Assembly: GCF_004341625.1 (NCBI RefSeq)
Contig: NZ_SLZG01000002.1
Coordinates: 62,001-126,000, forward strand
DNA: 64,000 nt
Direction: 5' to 3'
From: Rhizobium sp. BK376
Lineage (GTDB): Bacteria; Pseudomonadota; Alphaproteobacteria; Rhizobiales; Rhizobiaceae
Position 1 is the stretch's first letter, and every line of letters starts with the position of its first letter. The position numbers and the translations under genes are program-made. The notes under the pieces were generated by a model. The model ran no database searches. It was not told the origin of the DNA and was given only the letters and a program-made list of their open reading frames with translations. Below are positions 9,050 through 19,300 of this stretch, piece after piece.

Positions 9050-11086
9050 ATGCGTTTCACCATTAAGCTCAAACTGGCTTTGGCCTTTGGTTTTGTCATT
9101 GCGCTTCTGATCGGCAGCGCCGTCTATGGCGTTATCAGCCTCGGCTCGCTGAACGACGCTATCGGCGATCTCATCGCCGGACCTGCGGCCAAGTTGGAGG
9201 CTGCGGAAGAACTCAATATCAATATGCTTGAGCTTGTTCGCGACCAGAAGAACATCATCACGGCAAGCAACGCCGACGAGATGGCACAGTATGAGACCTC
9301 GGCCGAAGGCAACAAGAACGATGTCAACAAGATCATCACCGACCTGATAGCGGGCAGCACGTCCGACGACGCAAAAAGTCGTTGGCTGCAGTCCAAGGCG
9401 CTGATCGACAAATTCATCCAGACGCATGATCGCGTCGTCGGCCTGATGAAGGCTGGCAACGCGGCCGAAGCAGCAGGCCTTTCCAACAAGGACGGCCGAC
9501 AGATCACAGACGAACTGGACAAGCTGATCGACTCTGCGATCGACAGCAGCAAGGGCAAGATGAAGGACGCGGACGATTCGACCGACGTCCTTTATGCCAA
9601 TACGCGCCTGCTGATGATCATCACCGCCGCCGTCGCGAGCCTTATCGCCTTCGGCGCCGCGTTGTGGATTGCGCTCGGCATCAGCCGCGGCCTGAACAAG
9701 ATCAAGATGGTCGCCAATGCGGTTGCCATCGGCGATCTCGAACAGAATGTCGAGATCAAGACCAATGACGAGATCAAGGATCTGGTCGACACGATCAACG
9801 TCATGACCGGCAACCTGCGTAACACCGCCAGGATCGCCAATACCATCGCCGAGGGCGACCTCACCGTCATGCCGACACCGCTGTCCGACAAGGATACGCT
9901 CGGTTTCGCGATGAAGGGCATGGTGACGAACCTGCGCGCAACATCCGATATCGCGACCCAGATTTCTACCGGCGACCTGTCCGTCACGGTCAAGCCGCTG
10001 TCCGACAAGGATACGCTCGGCCTTGCGATGCAGAGCATGGTGACAAACCTGCGGGCAACGTCAGAGGTCGCGAACCAGATCGCCGAGGGCGACCTGACCG
10101 TGATGACGAAACCGCTATCCGACAAGGATACGCTCGGCATCGCCCTGGAGCTGATGGTGGAACGCCTTCGCAGCGTTGTCGCCGATGCACTTTCGGCCGC
10201 TGACAACGTCTCTGCCGGCAGCCAGGAACTCTCGGCGAGCTCCGAGCAAGTCTCGCAGGGCGCGACCGAACAGGCCGCATCCGCCGAAGAGGCCTCCGCC
10301 TCGATGGAAGAGATGGCGGCCAACATCAAGCAGAACGCTGATAACGCGGCCCAGACGGAGAAGATCGCCCGCCAATCCGCCAAGGATGCGGAAGTGTCCG
10401 GCGAGACCGTCAATCGCGCGGTCAATGCCATGCGCACGATCGCCGAGAAGATCAGCATCGTTCAGGAAATCGCCCGCCAGACCGACTTGCTCGCTCTGAA
10501 CGCCGCCGTCGAAGCTGCCCGTGCCGGCGAACACGGTAAGGGCTTTGCCGTCGTCGCTTCCGAAGTGCGCAAGCTTGCGGAGCGCTCGCAGGCCGCGGCG
10601 GCTGAAATCAGCTCCATGTCCAGCGACACGCTGAAATCCGCGCAGGAGGCCGGCGACATGCTCGGTCGTCTGGTGCCGGATATCCGCAAGACGGCAGAAT
10701 TGGTTTCCGAGATCAGTGCGGCCTGCCGCGAGCAGGATATCGGTGCCGGCCAGATCAACGAGGCTATCCAGCAGCTCGACAAGGTGACGCAGCAGAATGC
10801 CGGCGCATCCGAACAGATGTCTGCAACGTCAGAAGAGCTCGCTGCCCAGGCGGAAGAACTGCAGGCCTCGATCGCCTTCTTCAAGGTCGAAGTCAGCACT
10901 GCGAAACCTGGCCGAGCGCCCGCCGCGAAATCGACCCGCTCGCATCTGACGGCGACAAAGAAGGCGCCTGCTGTCAAGGGCGCCAATACGGTTGCAGGCC
11001 AGCAGGCCCGTGCAAAGGGTTTTGCGCTGGACCTCGCAATGGGTGGTCCTGATGCCGCGGACGATGATTTCAAGGAAAGCGCCTAA
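9050..11086 (+). CDS. mcp: Methyl-accepting chemotaxis protein 2 with three extra HAMP-like units
   Basis: A 678-residue receptor: TM1 about 9-30, periplasmic helical sensor about 31-185, TM2 about 187-209, canonical HAMP about 210-261, then three tandem 39-residue HAMP-like units starting at residues 262, 301 and 340, each with G-D-L and PLSDKDTLG motifs. The signalling domain and C-terminal tail ([13 protein letters not shown], ending FKESA) are nearly those of its neighbours. Stacked HAMP units carry and invert conformational signals between membrane and tip in known poly-HAMP receptors. The ligand is unknown. A distinct own promoter is possible in the 374-bp gap upstream. Confidence 0.92.
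   Translation: MRFTIKLKLALAFGFVIALLIGSAVYGVISLGSLNDAIGDLIAGPAAKLEAAEELNINMLELVRDQKNIITASNADEMAQYETSAEGNKNDVNKIITDLIAGSTSDDAKSRWLQSKALIDKFIQTHDRVVGLMKAGNAAEAAGLSNKDGRQITDELDKLIDSAIDSSKGKMKDADDSTDVLYANTRLLMIITAAVASLIAFGAALWIALGISRGLNKIKMVANAVAIGDLEQNVEIKTNDEIKDLVDTINVMTGNLRNTARIANTIAEGDLTVMPTPLSDKDTLGFAMKGMVTNLRATSDIATQISTGDLSVTVKPLSDKDTLGLAMQSMVTNLRATSEVANQIAEGDLTVMTKPLSDKDTLGIALELMVERLRSVVADALSAADNVSAGSQELSASSEQVSQGATEQAASAEEASASMEEMAANIKQNADNAAQTEKIARQSAKDAEVSGETVNRAVNAMRTIAEKISIVQEIARQTDLLALNAAVEAARAGEHGKGFAVVASEVRKLAERSQAAAAEISSMSSDTLKSAQEAGDMLGRLVPDIRKTAELVSEISAACREQDIGAGQINEAIQQLDKVTQQNAGASEQMSATSEELAAQAEELQASIAFFKVEVSTAKPGRAPAAKSTRSHLTATKKAPAVKGANTVAGQQARAKGFALDLAMGGPDAADDDFKESA
9833..10183 (+). 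repeat. Three 117-bp tandem units encoding HAMP-like repeats
   Basis: In-frame 39-codon units start at 9833, 9950 and 10067. Each encodes a helix, G-D-L, a connector with P-L-S-D-K-D-T-L-G, and a second helix ending NLRATS or VERLRS. The period is constant and no indels break the units, as expected for a unit that expands or contracts by recombination. Confidence 0.85.
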
Positions 11087-11105
11087 GGCGCTTTCCACCC
11101 ATTGG

Positions 11106-11132
11106 TTCCCCCGACCGTACGGCTCGGGGGAA
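11106..11132 (+). terminator. Intercistronic hairpin between receptors 2 and 3
   Basis: A 9-bp stem (11106-11114 with 11124-11132) surrounds a palindromic loop (ccgtacgg). No T run follows, so attenuation or transcript processing is as likely as termination. Confidence 0.4.
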
Positions 11133-11142
11133 AGGAATGACC

Positions 11143-11235
11143 AACGCGTGTATGCGCTGGCGCAGTGATGTTGAGATGTCCGGAAAAAGGGGAGGCGGAT
11201 GAGCTGATCTCCCCGATTGGTAGGCTCTTTGGGGT
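11143..11235 (+). pseudogene. Second decayed cheW 3' end
   Basis: In the frame of the ATG at 11152 the bases read MRWRSD, GKRGGG, a stop, DLPDW, a stop and AL. Intact cheW reads MRWRPD, VKRGGE, ILPNL and QAI in the same frame, and after a one-codon deletion every anchor (MRWR, KRGG, LP, A) keeps register. The ATG lies 150 bp before the mcp3 start, close to the 152 bp for the intact gene. Two in-frame stops make it non-functional. This is a remnant of an ancestral cheW-mcp duplication. Confidence 0.65.
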
Positions 11236-11301
11236 GGCGCATTGCTCGAAGGTCGGGCCGCCGTTTGCCTTACCGTTTCTTTTTATCCTAGGGGATTATT
11301 C

Positions 11302-13221
11302 ATGCGTTTCACCATTAAATTGAAACTCGGACTTGCATTCGGCGTTATGACGCTGCTGCTCATCGGCATTGCCGTATACGGCAGCATCAGTCTCGGCAAT
11401 CTCAATGACTCCAGCGGCGCCATGATCGATGGCCCCGTCAAGCGCCTGCAATTGGCTCTGACTGCGAATGTCAACGTGGTCAACGCCATCCGTGCGCAGA
11501 AGAATGCGCTGCTGACGAGCGTCCCGTCCGAAACTGCGGCTTTCTACAAGGAGTCGGACGGATACATGCAGGCAGAGGCATCCAATGTCCAGGACGGCCT
11601 CGCCATCGCATCTCCTGAGGGAAAGCCTTACTGGGAGAAATTGGTTTCGCTCGGGCAGACCTTCCGTCAGCGTTCGAACGATCTTCAGGCATTGGACGCC
11701 AAGGGCGACCAAGCCGGTGCACAAGCTCTGTCGGTGGGTGAACTGCGTGACCTGACCAACCAGATGACGGACGCCGTCAATACCTTGATCCAGGTTCAGC
11801 AGAAGGGCCTTGCCACTGCAAACGCGAACAACGACGAGCTTTACGCCAGCACTAAGATGGCGCTGACAATTGCTTCGGTGGTCGCGCTGATCGTTGCTCT
11901 GGGTGCCGCATTCTGGATCACGCTTGGTATCAATCGCGGCCTTTCCAAGGTTGCCAGTGTCGCGAAGGCGGTTGCGCTCGGCGATCTGGGCGTGAAGGTC
12001 GAGGTCAAGACCAATGACGAGATCAAGGATCTGATCGACACCGTCAACGTTATGACCGCCAACCTTCGCGATACGGCTGCCACCGCTGACCGTATTGCTA
12101 TCGGTGACCTTTCCGTCATGGCGAAGCCGCTGTCCGATAAGGACGTGCTTGGCATTGCCATGCAGAGCATGATCACCAATCTCCGTCAGACCGCTGAGAT
12201 CGCCAAGCAGATCTCCGATGGCGATCTGATGGTCTCTCCGAAGCCCATGTCCGACAAGGATGCGTTGGGCCTGGCACTCGAGCAGATGGTCGAACGCCTT
12301 CGCGGTGTGGTCGCCGATGCGCTTTCCGCCTCGGAGAACGTCTCTGCGGGCAGCCAGGAGCTTTCGTCCAGCTCAGAACAGGTCTCGCAGGGCGCGACTG
12401 AGCAGGCAGCATCGGCCGAAGAGGCTTCGTCCTCGATGGAGCAGATGGCAGCCAACATCAAGCAGAACGCCGACAACGCCGCGCAGACGGAAAAGATTGC
12501 CCGCCAATCCGCGAAGGATGCCGAAGCTTCTGGCGAAGCAGTCAGCCGGGCAGTTGGTGCCATGCGCACGATTGCCGAGAAGATCGGCATCGTACAGGAG
12601 ATCGCTCGCCAGACCGATCTGCTCGCTCTGAACGCAGCCGTCGAAGCCGCTCGTGCAGGCGAACACGGCAAGGGTTTTGCCGTCGTCGCCTCGGAAGTGC
12701 GTAAGCTTGCTGAACGCAGCCAGTCCGCCGCCGCAGAGATCAGCTCGATGTCGAGCGATACCGTCAAAGCGGCAGCTGAAGCCGGCGACATGCTTGGCCG
12801 TCTGGTCCCTGACATCCGCAAGACAGCTGAACTGGTCTCGGAAATCAGTGCGGCCTGCCGCGAGCAGGATATCGGTGCGGCCCAGATCAATGAGGCCATC
12901 CAGCAGCTCGACAAGGTAACGCAGCAGAATGCCGGTGCTTCCGAGCAGATGTCGGCGACTTCTGAAGAGCTTGCTGCGCAGGCGGAGGAACTGCAGGCCT
13001 CCATCGCGTTCTTCAAGGTCGATACATCAGGCACCAAGAGCAACCGTGTCGCCGCTGCTGTGGTGAAGACGCGCAAGCCGCTTCCGGCCACTCGCAAACC
13101 GCAAATGACCAAGACCGGGGCAACCGTTTCGGCGCAGCAGGCGCGCGCCAAGGGTTTTGCACTCGATCTGTCGATGGGCGGGCCGGATGACGGCGACGCC
13201 GACTTCCGCGAGAGCGCGTGA
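11302..13221 (+). CDS. mcp: Methyl-accepting chemotaxis protein 3 with two extra HAMP-like units
   Basis: The start is placed at the ATG of MRFTIKLKL, matching the N-termini of its neighbours and preceded by AGGGGATT; an in-frame upstream codon at 11242 would only add cheW-remnant sequence. The 639-residue product has TM1 about 9-30, a periplasmic helical sensor, TM2 about 187-209, canonical HAMP, two 39-residue HAMP-like units and the shared signalling domain with tail [13 protein letters not shown]. The sensor region differs clearly from receptors 1 and 2, so the ligand probably differs too. Confidence 0.92.
   Translation: MRFTIKLKLGLAFGVMTLLLIGIAVYGSISLGNLNDSSGAMIDGPVKRLQLALTANVNVVNAIRAQKNALLTSVPSETAAFYKESDGYMQAEASNVQDGLAIASPEGKPYWEKLVSLGQTFRQRSNDLQALDAKGDQAGAQALSVGELRDLTNQMTDAVNTLIQVQQKGLATANANNDELYASTKMALTIASVVALIVALGAAFWITLGINRGLSKVASVAKAVALGDLGVKVEVKTNDEIKDLIDTVNVMTANLRDTAATADRIAIGDLSVMAKPLSDKDVLGIAMQSMITNLRQTAEIAKQISDGDLMVSPKPMSDKDALGLALEQMVERLRGVVADALSASENVSAGSQELSSSSEQVSQGATEQAASAEEASSSMEQMAANIKQNADNAAQTEKIARQSAKDAEASGEAVSRAVGAMRTIAEKIGIVQEIARQTDLLALNAAVEAARAGEHGKGFAVVASEVRKLAERSQSAAAEISSMSSDTVKAAAEAGDMLGRLVPDIRKTAELVSEISAACREQDIGAAQINEAIQQLDKVTQQNAGASEQMSATSEELAAQAEELQASIAFFKVDTSGTKSNRVAAAVVKTRKPLPATRKPQMTKTGATVSAQQARAKGFALDLSMGGPDDGDADFRESA
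12082..12315 (+). repeat. Two 117-bp tandem units encoding HAMP-like repeats
   Basis: Units start at 12082 and 12199 in frame; the first carries PLSDKDVLG and the second PMSDKDALG. They correspond in period and position to the three units of the receptor upstream. Confidence 0.8.
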
Positions 13222-13248
13222 CGATCGCTGGTGCGGCACCACAAACGT

Positions 13249-13276
13249 ATCCCGCGGGGGTTCAAACCTGCGGGAT
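13249..13276 (+). terminator. Intercistronic hairpin between receptors 3 and 4
   Basis: A 10-bp stem with one G-U pair (13249-13258 with 13267-13276) and an eight-base loop, without a T run. Like the other inter-receptor hairpins it may tune relative expression. Confidence 0.4.
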
Positions 13277-13348
13277 GCAAGGAAAATGTCCCTCACGATG
13301 GGCATTTCTTAATGAATTCAACAAAATATCTGTAGCGAGGAACAGCCA

Positions 13349-15175
13349 ATGACCACCAGCCGCAAAAAAGGAATTTTCCGTTCCATCGGCGCCAAAATTC
13401 TTGCAATCCAGGTTAGCTCCAGCATTGCGATTGCCGGGGTGATCGGTGGTGGCGCCTATTACGGCATGAACGCCATGACCGAGTCGATGAAATCGATCTA
13501 TGACGACCGGGTCGTTCCGCTGCAGCAGTTGAAGCAGGTCTCGGACGCTTACGCCGTCAGCATCGTTGACACGACACATAAGTTGCATGCGGAGAAACTG
13601 GACTGGCAGCAGGCGGCCACCAATATCGAAACCGCGAAGCACGTGATTTCCGACCAATGGTCTGCCTATCTGGCGACCGAACTGACGCCTGAAGAAAGCG
13701 CGATCGTCGAAAAGGTAAAGGCCGACATGGCCCAGTCCGACGTAAAGGTCGGCGAGCTGCAGAACATCATTCAGGCCCGCGACGCGACGAGGCTCGATAC
13801 ATTTGCCAAGAACGATCTCTATCCTGCGATCGATCCCACGACGGGTGGTATCAGCAAGCTTACCGAATACCAACTCGAAGCCGCCAAGGAGCTGCGTGAG
13901 CAGGGTATAGCGCTGTTCCACTCTCTCATTGAGATGACGATAATTTCGGGTCTTCTGATTACGCTTGCCGCAATCGGTATCGTCGTATTCGTGACCAATG
14001 CCATTAAGCGCAATCTCTCTTCGGCCACCGAACTTGCAAACGCCGTAGCGCGAGGTGACGTCTCTGCAACGGCCTCGGTCAATTCGAATGACGAAGTCAA
14101 GGATCTCGTCGACGCTCTCAACACCATGACGTCGAACCTCCGCGGCACCGCTGAGATCGCCGACAAGATTGCCAATGGCGATCTGACGGTTTCGCCAAAG
14201 CCCATGTCCGACAAGGATACGCTCGGCATCGCCCTGGAGCAGATGGTCGAGCGCCTGCGCGGCGTGGTCGCCGATGCGATCTCTGCCGCCGAGAATGTTT
14301 CGGCCGGTAGCCAGGAACTGTCTTCGAGCTCGGAACAGGTGTCGCAGGGCGCGACCGAGCAAGCAGCATCCGCTGAGCAGGCCTCGTCTTCGATGGAAGA
14401 GATGGCAGCCAACATCAAGCAGAACGCCGACAATGCAGCACAGACGGAAAAGATCGCCCGCCAGTCTGCAAAGGATGCGGAAGCGTCCGGCGATGCGGTT
14501 TCCCGTGCTGTCAGTGCCATGCGCACCATCGCCGAGAAGATCGGCATCGTCCAGGAGATCGCCCGCCAGACCGACCTTCTGGCTCTCAACGCCGCCGTCG
14601 AGGCCGCTCGTGCCGGCGAACACGGCAAGGGCTTTGCGGTCGTCGCTTCCGAAGTGCGCAAGCTTGCCGAACGCAGCCAGTCGGCTGCTGCCGAGATCAG
14701 CGCCATGTCGGGCGATACCGTCAAGGCTGCCGCCGAAGCCGGCGACATGCTTGGCCGCCTTGTGCCCGACATTCGCAAGACCGCCGAGCTTGTCTCCGAA
14801 ATCAGCGCCGCCTGCCGCGAGCAGGATATCGGTGCCGCCCAGATCAACGAGGCAATCCAGCAGCTCGACAAGGTGACCCAGCAGAATGCCGGCGCGTCGG
14901 AAGAGATGTCGGCTACCTCGGAAGAGCTTGCCGCGCAGGCGGAAGAACTGCAGGCCTCCATCGCCTTCTTCAAGGTCGATACGGCTGGACACAAGGGCGG
15001 ACGGGCTGCGGCACGCGTGACGGTCAAGGCGCCAGCAGCGCTGGTACGCAAGCCCAAAACCGTGAAGCCTGCCAACACGGTTGCGGCGCAACAGGCACGC
15101 GTAAAGGGCTATGCCCTCGATCTCTCCATGGGCGGTCCCGATGATGGCGACGCCGAATTCAAGGAAAGCGCATGA
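13349..15175 (+). CDS. mcp: Methyl-accepting chemotaxis protein 4 with one extra HAMP-like unit
   Basis: The 608-residue receptor has a different sensory half from the other three: a charged N-terminus ([10 protein letters not shown]), TM1 about 17-40, a periplasmic helical domain with [13 protein letters not shown]2 about 193-215, HAMP, a single 39-residue HAMP-like unit from residue 270, then the common signalling domain. The tail is [13 protein letters not shown] ending FKESA. The near-identity of its signalling half to receptors with unrelated sensors points to domain swapping or gene conversion. Its stop overlaps the next cheW start. Confidence 0.92.
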   Translation: MTTSRKKGIFRSIGAKILAIQVSSSIAIAGVIGGGAYYGMNAMTESMKSIYDDRVVPLQQLKQVSDAYAVSIVDTTHKLHAEKLDWQQAATNIETAKHVISDQWSAYLATELTPEESAIVEKVKADMAQSDVKVGELQNIIQARDATRLDTFAKNDLYPAIDPTTGGISKLTEYQLEAAKELREQGIALFHSLIEMTIISGLLITLAAIGIVVFVTNAIKRNLSSATELANAVARGDVSATASVNSNDEVKDLVDALNTMTSNLRGTAEIADKIANGDLTVSPKPMSDKDTLGIALEQMVERLRGVVADAISAAENVSAGSQELSSSSEQVSQGATEQAASAEQASSSMEEMAANIKQNADNAAQTEKIARQSAKDAEASGDAVSRAVSAMRTIAEKIGIVQEIARQTDLLALNAAVEAARAGEHGKGFAVVASEVRKLAERSQSAAAEISAMSGDTVKAAAEAGDMLGRLVPDIRKTAELVSEISAACREQDIGAAQINEAIQQLDKVTQQNAGASEEMSATSEELAAQAEELQASIAFFKVDTAGHKGGRAAARVTVKAPAALVRKPKTVKPANTVAAQQARVKGYALDLSMGGPDDGDAEFKESA

Positions 15176-15669
15176 TCATGGCGACAACATCAACGGAATC
15201 TCAATTCGTTACTTTCAGCCTCGGCGAGGAAGTCTTCGCCGTCCCGGTGGAAGTGGTCCGGGAAATTCTCGACTATGCCGAGGCCTTCAAGATCCCGAAC
15301 GGCCCTGACTATCTTCTCGGCCTCAGGGACGTCCGCGGCCAGGGCGTGCCGACGATCGACCTGCGGCTGAAGCTCGGCCTGTCGAAGACGGTGCCGACCT
15401 CCCATACGCGCGTGCTGGTGCTCGATGTGCCGATCGAAAGCCGCGTGCTGACGCTCGGCCTCGTCGCCGACCGCGTCTTCGAAGTCACGCCGTTCCGCCA
15501 GGATCAGATCGAGGCGGCACCCGATATCGGCATTCGCTGGCGCTCGGATTATATCGCCGGCGTGGTGCGCCGCGAGAACGGCTTCGTCGTCATCGTCGAT
15601 CTCGCGCGGCTGCTGTCGCGCGAAGACACCATGGCGCTTGATCCGCGCGCTGCAGGACATGCTGCATAA
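15172..15669 (+). CDS. cheW: Chemotaxis coupling protein CheW (second copy)
   Basis: The 165-residue adaptor carries [36 protein letters not shown] and the C-terminal [12 protein letters not shown]. It differs enough from the first CheW that the two probably favour different receptors or array positions. The ATGA overlap with mcp4 shows translational coupling; cheR begins 17 bp on. A second in-frame ATG two codons later is an equally usable start. Confidence 0.95.
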   Translation: MIMATTSTESQFVTFSLGEEVFAVPVEVVREILDYAEAFKIPNGPDYLLGLRDVRGQGVPTIDLRLKLGLSKTVPTSHTRVLVLDVPIESRVLTLGLVADRVFEVTPFRQDQIEAAPDIGIRWRSDYIAGVVRRENGFVVIVDLARLLSREDTMALDPRAAGHAA

Positions 15670-15686
15670 TCTGGGAGTAGGGGGAC

Positions 15687-16556
15687 ATGTTTGGCATGGG
15701 GAATGCTGCAATAAAAGAAGGTCAGCAGCTGGTCGGTGATCACATCAGCAAGCGGAACTTCGAGAAGCTCGCGCGCTTCATCTACGACTATAGCGGCATC
15801 AAGATGCCACCGACAAAACTGACCATGCTCGAAGGGCGCCTGCGGCGTCGCCTGCGGGCAACCAATATTTCGTCCTTTGACAGCTACTGCGACTTCCTCT
15901 TCGACGGGGGCGGGTTGGAGCAGGAGGTCGTGCATCTCATCGACGCAGTGACCACCAACAAGACCGACTTCTTCCGCGAGGCGAAGCATTTCGAATATCT
16001 GCAGACGGTTGCCCTGCCTGATCTGGTCAAACGTGGCAGCCGTCGCCTTCGCGCCTGGAGTTCCGCCTGCTCGACGGGAGCCGAGCCATACACGCTAGCG
16101 ATGGTTCTCGCCGATTTCGTTGCCGACCGCTCCGACGTCGACTATTCCATCCTTGCGACCGATCTCAGTACCGATGTGCTGCAGGTCGCAAAGCGCGGGA
16201 TTTACGCCGATGATGTCGTCGCGCCTGTCCCGACGGATCTCAGGCGCAGATATGTCATGACGGCGTCGCAGCCCGGACGGCGCGAGGTCCGCATCACGCC
16301 GCGGTTGCGATCCAAGATCGGCTTCGGCCGGATGAACCTGATGGACAAGACCTATTCCGTCGGGGATCCCATGCACATCATTTTCTGCCGCAATGTGCTG
16401 ATCTATTTCGACAAGCCGACGCAGGCCGACGTACTTGGCCGCCTGTGCGATTGCCTGGCACTGGGCGGGTACATGTTCATCGGCCATTCCGAGTCGATTT
16501 CGGGCTTCGACCTGCCCTTGAAACAGGTTTCGAACACCGTCTTCCAGCGCTACTAG
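15687..16556 (+). CDS. cheR: Chemotaxis methyltransferase CheR
   Basis: The 289-residue enzyme transfers methyl groups from SAM to receptor glutamates. Motifs are [10 protein letters not shown], the SAM loop [25 protein letters not shown], the catalytic/binding [10 protein letters not shown] and GHSES near the C-terminus. The N-terminal helical domain covers about residues 20-80. A GGGAGTAGGGGG stretch precedes the start. With cheB it forms the adaptation pair for the four receptors. Confidence 0.96.
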   Translation: MFGMGNAAIKEGQQLVGDHISKRNFEKLARFIYDYSGIKMPPTKLTMLEGRLRRRLRATNISSFDSYCDFLFDGGGLEQEVVHLIDAVTTNKTDFFREAKHFEYLQTVALPDLVKRGSRRLRAWSSACSTGAEPYTLAMVLADFVADRSDVDYSILATDLSTDVLQVAKRGIYADDVVAPVPTDLRRRYVMTASQPGRREVRITPRLRSKIGFGRMNLMDKTYSVGDPMHIIFCRNVLIYFDKPTQADVLGRLCDCLALGGYMFIGHSESISGFDLPLKQVSNTVFQRY

Positions 16557-16570
16557 TCGAAGGAGCGAGC

Positions 16571-17662
16571 ATGCAGAAAAAAATCCGCGTTCTCATCATC
16601 GATGACTCGGCAAGCGTTCGTCAGACCCTGGCAACGATCCTGTCGGAGGATCCGGAAATCGAGGTGATGGGGGTTGCGACCGATCCTTTCATGGCCGCGC
16701 GCAAGATCCAGGAAGAGATTCCTGATGTCATCACGCTCGATGTCGAGATGCCGCGCATGGATGGCATCACCTTCCTGCGCAAGCTGATGTCGCAGCGGCC
16801 CATTCCCGTTGTCATGTGCTCCTCCTTGACCGAGGCGGGGTCTGAGACCCTGCTTCAGGCCCTCGAGGCCGGCGCGGTCGATGTCATCCTCAAGCCGAGG
16901 ATCGGCGCTGCCGACCATCTCGCCGACGAAGCCATGCGCATTCGCGAAGTGGTCAAGAGCGCCTCGCACGCGCGGCTTCCCAATCTGAGGCGCAGTGAAA
17001 GCCGGTCGGCTTCGGCCACCGGTCCGGCCAAGAAACTGACGGCGGATGCGATGCTGCCGCCGCCGACGGGCAGAGCCATGGCGAAGACCACGGAAATGGT
17101 CGTCTGCGTCGGGGCATCGACGGGCGGAACAGAAGCCCTGCGCGAAATGCTGGAGGCGCTTCCCGCCAACGCGCCGGGCATGGTCATCGTGCAGCACATG
17201 CCGGAGAAGTTCACTGCCGCCTTTGCCAAACGCCTCAACGGGCTTTGCGAAGTCGAGGTCAAGGAGGCGGTTGACGGCGATCCCGTGCTGCGCGGCCATG
17301 TGCTGATCGCGCCCGGCGACAATCACATGCTGCTCGAGCGGCAGGGCGCCCGCTACTATGTTACCGTCAAGACGGGGCCGCTGGTGTCGCGTCATCGCCC
17401 TTCCGTCGACGTGCTCTTCCGCTCGGCTGCGCGTGCGGCCGGCTCGAATGCCATGGGCGTCATCATGACGGGCATGGGCGACGACGGCGCGAAAGGCATG
17501 CTGGAGATGCACCAGGCCGGCGCCTTTACCATTGCCCAGGATGAAGCGACCTCCGTTGTCTTCGGCATGCCGAAGGAAGCGATCGCCAAGGGCGGCGTGG
17601 ACCGCGTCGTCCCGCTCGATCACATCGCCCGGGAAATCCTGATGGCGCAGCAGAAGTTTTGA
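16571..17662 (+). CDS. cheB: Chemotaxis methylesterase/glutamine deamidase CheB
   Basis: The start is the ATG of [15 protein letters not shown] with AAGGAGCGAGC upstream; a longer frame from 16445 overlaps cheR and is not needed. The 363-residue product has a receiver with D11/D12 and phospho-acceptor D57, a linker of about 40 residues, and a C-terminal methylesterase with the nucleophile in [10 protein letters not shown], the histidine in VQHMPEKF and the aspartate in MGDDGAKGM. It removes receptor methyl groups when phosphorylated by CheA. No cheD lies in the cluster. Confidence 0.96.
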   Translation: MQKKIRVLIIDDSASVRQTLATILSEDPEIEVMGVATDPFMAARKIQEEIPDVITLDVEMPRMDGITFLRKLMSQRPIPVVMCSSLTEAGSETLLQALEAGAVDVILKPRIGAADHLADEAMRIREVVKSASHARLPNLRRSESRSASATGPAKKLTADAMLPPPTGRAMAKTTEMVVCVGASTGGTEALREMLEALPANAPGMVIVQHMPEKFTAAFAKRLNGLCEVEVKEAVDGDPVLRGHVLIAPGDNHMLLERQGARYYVTVKTGPLVSRHRPSVDVLFRSAARAAGSNAMGVIMTGMGDDGAKGMLEMHQAGAFTIAQDEATSVVFGMPKEAIAKGGVDRVVPLDHIAREILMAQQKF

Positions 17663-17670
17663 AGTTCGGC

Positions 17671-17694
17671 AAAGGGCGACAGGTGTCGCCCTTT
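17671..17694. terminator. Bidirectional hairpin between convergent cheB and SDR genes
   Basis: A perfect 10-bp stem AAAGGGCGAC/GTCGCCCTTT with loop AGGT lies 8 bp after the cheB stop; the flanking A/T ends serve both strands. Confidence 0.8.
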
Positions 17695-17707
17695 CTGTTC
17701 CGGGCGA

Positions 17708-18454
17708 TCAGGCGAGATAGCCGCCGTCGATCGTCAGCGCCGAACCGGTGATGAAGGCCGCTTCGGGGCCTGCGAGATAGGCGGCAAAGCCGGCGATCTC
17801 TTCATCCTTGCCCATCCGGCCGACCGCGAGAAGCGGCTTCGTCATCTCTTCGTGTTCGGCAGACATGTCCGTCAATGTCGGACCCGGCTGGATCGCGTTG
17901 ACCGTAATGCCGCGCGGGCCGAGATCGCGTGCAAGGCCGCGGGTCATGGCGGCGACGGCTCCCTTGGTCATGCTGTAAACCGAAGCGCCGGGAAAGCCCG
18001 AGCGGTCGGCGGCGACGCTGCCGATGGTGATGATCCGTCCGCCCTGGCCCATCTCCCTTGCGGCTGCCTGTGTGGCGACAAAAACCGCACGCACATTGAC
18101 GGCGAACATGCGGTCGAAATCTGCAAGATCATATTCGCCGACATCGCCGCGGATCAGAATGCCGGCATTGTTGACAAGGATGTCGATGCGGCCAAGGCGT
18201 TCGACCGTTTGCGCGACGGCTGAGCGTACGGCATCCGCATCGGCGCTATCGGCACGGATCGCCAGCGCCGAGCCGCCGGCCTCGTTGATCGTGCGCGCCA
18301 GCAATTCGGCCTTTTCGCTCGAGCTCGAATAGGTGAAGGCTACGCTTGCGCCTTCGTCGGAGAGACGCTGGACGATGGCGGCGCCGATGCCGCGCGAGCC
18401 GCCAGTGACCAGGGCGATTTTTCCGGCGAGCGTCCTGACGATCGATAGAGACAC
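17708..18454 (-). CDS. Short-chain dehydrogenase/reductase
   Basis: The 248-residue product is a classical SDR: NAD(P)-binding TGGSRGIG at 17-24, NNAG at 95-98, and the catalytic set N120, S146, Y160, K164. Length and sequence resemble the 3-oxoacyl-ACP reductase-like branch, but these are mostly accessory enzymes and the substrate is unknown. It lies 74 bp downstream of a TetR regulator gene on the same strand, and a candidate operator sits in that gap, so it is probably the regulator's main target. Confidence 0.88.
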   Translation of the reverse strand: MSLSIVRTLAGKIALVTGGSRGIGAAIVQRLSDEGASVAFTYSSSSEKAELLARTINEAGGSALAIRADSADADAVRSAVAQTVERLGRIDILVNNAGILIRGDVGEYDLADFDRMFAVNVRAVFVATQAAAREMGQGGRIITIGSVAADRSGFPGASVYSMTKGAVAAMTRGLARDLGPRGITVNAIQPGPTLTDMSAEHEEMTKPLLAVGRMGKDEEIAGFAAYLAGPEAAFITGSALTIDGGYLA

Positions 18455-18470
18455 TGTAATTTCCTTTCCT

Positions 18471-18494
18471 TTTTTGGACTGATTAATCTAGAAT
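18471..18494 (-). promoter_or_regulatory. Candidate TetR operator upstream of the SDR gene
   Basis: This 24-bp stretch (TTTTTGGAC...CTAGAAT) resembles the perfect inverted repeat in front of the TetR gene in spacing and half-sites, though its own symmetry is imperfect. Confidence 0.4.
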
Positions 18495-18528
18495 TGAGCA
18501 TGCAAAAGCGGCTCTTCAAAGTGCAGTC

Positions 18529-19107
18529 TTAGGTGAGGCTTCGAAGCGCCATGCGGGCGATAGCGCGCAGCGTCTCAGGGGAGGCACCGTTGCGGGCGCC
18601 GACCTTCAGGCCAGAGAGGGTCGAGCCGAGGAAGTGGACGGCCGTCTTCACATCGAGATCCGAGGCGAATTCGCCTTTCGCGACGCCGTCGCGCAAAACG
18701 GTCTCGATAGCGGATGACAAGATGCGGCTGGCGCTATCCGTGAGCATCGAGACTTCGGCATCCGAACGTCCGAATTCGCAGACGGCGCTGACGCCGAGAC
18801 AGCAGCGCGCGGCTTCTTCGGGCGGTCGCGAGGCAAAGGTGACGAGGGCTGCTTCTAGCCCCTTGCGCGGTGAACCATCGCTATTGATATCGGCGATCAG
18901 CCTAGAAATGCTGCCGGCATTATACTGCTGGAGTGCCTCGAGATAGAGGCTGCGCTTGTCGCCGAAGGTGTCGTACATGCTCTGCCGGCTGATCTTCATC
19001 GCCTTCAAGAGGTCGTCCGTCGACGTGCCTTCGTATCCATGATCGGAAAAAACCTGGATCGCAGCAGCCAGCGCCTCGTCGCGCTCGAATTCCTTGTGTC
19101 GTGCCAT
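18529..19107 (-). CDS. TetR-family transcriptional regulator
   Basis: The 192-residue regulator starts MARHKEFERDEAL; an ATG three codons earlier (19116) is a possible alternative. The helix-turn-helix reads TSTDDLLKAMKISRQSMYDTFGDKRSLY (about 28-55 in two pieces), followed by a C-terminal ligand/dimer domain of the TetR_C_16-like type. It probably represses itself and the SDR gene downstream through the inverted repeat at 19123-19146. Inducer unknown. Confidence 0.85.
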   Translation of the reverse strand: MARHKEFERDEALAAAIQVFSDHGYEGTSTDDLLKAMKISRQSMYDTFGDKRSLYLEALQQYNAGSISRLIADINSDGSPRKGLEAALVTFASRPPEEAARCCLGVSAVCEFGRSDAEVSMLTDSASRILSSAIETVLRDGVAKGEFASDLDVKTAVHFLGSTLSGLKVGARNGASPETLRAIARMALRSLT

Positions 19108-19122
19108 GAATCTCATTTAGTA

Positions 19123-19146
19123 TTTCTGGATCAATCTGTCCAGAAA
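19123..19146. promoter_or_regulatory. Perfect inverted repeat, candidate TetR operator
   Basis: TTTCTGGA-N8-TCCAGAAA lies 7-16 bp upstream of the two possible TetR start codons. Such palindromes immediately before a TetR gene are usual autoregulatory sites. Confidence 0.6.
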
Positions 19147-19300
19147 TATTTCCGACGACGCGTTTCTGCTCTTTGTCGCATTGCGGGTCGGCTGTGATTG
19201 CAGCAGTTTGCGGTTTGGTCGAGAGGCGGACATTACGTCTCAGAGAGGATTTCAGATTTTGAAAACCGATGCCGGCGGGTGTGACAAGTCCGAACCCCGC

